A program made the position numbers and the translations under genes. The notes beneath the pieces were generated by a model. The model saw only the letters and a program-made list of their open reading frames with translations, searched no databases and was not told the origin of the DNA. A stretch of DNA of 64,000 bases from M0108 sp044228795 (lineage in GTDB: Bacteria > Pseudomonadota > Gammaproteobacteria > Chromatiales > Chromatiaceae): assembly GCA_044228795.1 (NCBI GenBank), contig JBGAUE010000020.1, positions 1 to 64,000 of the forward strand, read 5' to 3'. This document shows, piece after piece, positions 63,237 through 64,000 of this stretch; the stretch's first letter is position 1, and the number at the start of each line of letters is the position of its first letter.

Positions 63237-63772
63237 GCGCGCTTCCTCTGTTAGCGGACCTAAAACGCAGTTGCACACGCCTGCTGAACGCAAAGGATAC
63301 AGGGTATCTCCGGGGGATCGCTGGGCTTGAGTACCCTAACGAAACAGGCCCATGCCAGACCTCCACGATGATGGACAGGTCCCAATACGGCCGGTTTGGC
63401 CTCTCTGAAAGTGTAGTTCAGCACGAACCAGGGGTGTTCCTGACCGATGAAACCGAAATCCGAAACGCCGCTGATAACGCGGACGAACCGAGCGAGCGTC
63501 GATACCGGCGCCCGGCGGCAAATCAGCAAGGACCGGATCAGGTTCCGAGAAGCTGACACGCCCGCGCTCCCTGACCAACAGGAAGATCACCGAGTCCAAC
63601 CGCGATGTGGAAGCAAAGAAGGCGAGGCAAATGTTCCGGACCACAGCGCACCCCGGAAAGGCGCGAGCATTTAATGCCCAAGCATTAATGGGATGGTCGC
63701 CCCTTCCCGAAGCGGCATCGATGTGCCAAGGTGGAGATGTGAATGTTCCACCCACCAGGAGAGGCGACCGAG
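63237..63772. other. non-coding region upstream of an IS110 transposase
   Basis: No convincing gene is present in these 536 bp. The part nearest the transposase contains near-repeats GCATTTAATGC (63667-63677) and GCATTAATG (63682-63690), and a hairpin GGTGGA/TCCACC (63730-63752). This is where the left end of the element should lie; the exact boundary cannot be set without the right end. Confidence 0.4.
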
Positions 63773-64000
63773 ATGAAGGTTACGACGATTGGGATCGATC
63801 TGGCAAAGAACGTGTTTCAGGTGCATGGGGTCGATGAGCAAGGCAAGGCGGTGCTCAGGAAACAGCTCAAGCGTGCCCAAGTGGCCTCGTTTTTCGCCAA
63901 CTTGCCGCCATGCCTGATCGGCATGGAAGCGTGCGCCAGTGCGCATCACTGGGCGAGGAAGCTGGAGGCGTTCGGCCACACCGTGAAGCTGATGGCCCCG
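63773..64000 (+). mobile_element. IS110-family transposase, N-terminal part (cut by window end)
   Basis: The reading frame from ATG 63773 stays open to the window edge (76 codons). It begins MKVTTIGIDLAKNVFQVHG, the first acidic strand of the DEDD (RuvC-like) catalytic domain, and continues to LIGMEACASAHHWARKLE with the second acidic residue, followed by HTVKLMAP. These are diagnostic of IS110-family recombinases. GGAG lies upstream. Whether the copy is intact beyond 64000 is unknown. Confidence 0.92.

Noticed and set aside
63260..63755. Several overlapping ORFs (both strands) in the gap before the IS110 transposase
   Set aside because: All are short, mutually overlapping, lack ribosome sites and show no recognisable motifs.

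Overview
The window is high-GC DNA from a gammaproteobacterium, most likely a purple sulfur bacterium of the Chromatiaceae. The evidence is the algH-ruvX-pyrR-pyrB-pyrC' gene order, a very close AlaA homologue, hslVU, a gammaproteobacterial MoxR/Bat operon, and a small membrane protein of the family named after Thiocystis violascens (Thivi_2564). Only protein resemblance was available, so the genus is not resolved.

Layout. 1-5000: a defence-like, partly eroded region holding a nuclease-helicase fusion coupled to a HIT protein, a membrane NERD protein, and the broken remnant of a DNA-phosphorothioation-associated methyltransferase. 5061-9230: RNA ligase RtcB, its activator archease, an M48 membrane protease and alanine aminotransferase, all on the minus strand. 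9498-10466: a small unknown protein and an RRM protein with a clear terminator. 10476-14491: a CoA transferase, then a divergent three-gene pteridine operon. 14624-20275: a minus-strand operon algH-ruvX-pyrR-pyrB-pyrC' (catalytically dead)-pyrK-hisG. 20618-23066: a DUF971 protein and the HslVU protease. 23321-29668: an HD-GYP sensor, a CNNM/CorC membrane protein, a long perfect inverted repeat, a lipoprotein and thiE/thiM.

29993-43050 is the centrepiece: nine tightly coupled plus-strand genes forming a complete chemosensory pathway (MCP, CheB, CheR-TPR, hybrid CheA-REC, a free receiver, an HPt-REC-REC-GGDEF protein, CheW, a degenerate CheW-like protein and a PAS-PAS-GAF-GGDEF-EAL-CZB protein). 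The parts list matches the Wsp surface-sensing system, but the order and the output proteins differ. It is best read as a chemosensory array that sets cyclic-di-GMP levels.

43097-54288: DUF2237, a YgiQ radical-SAM protein, then a minus-strand moxR-DUF58-DUF4381-batA-batB-TPR-batD operon in which the TPR protein carries about 400 residues of K/E/Q/S low complexity. 54858-60489: a cluster of small envelope and stress-type proteins (SYLF/YSC84, Thivi_2564, AI-2E transporter, DUF883/YqjD, YqjE-like, YqjK-like) that includes two very small ORFs. 60425-63236: two P-loop GTPases with membrane segments. The window ends inside an IS110-family transposase whose upstream non-coding end could carry a bridge RNA. 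No tRNA, rRNA or CRISPR array was seen.
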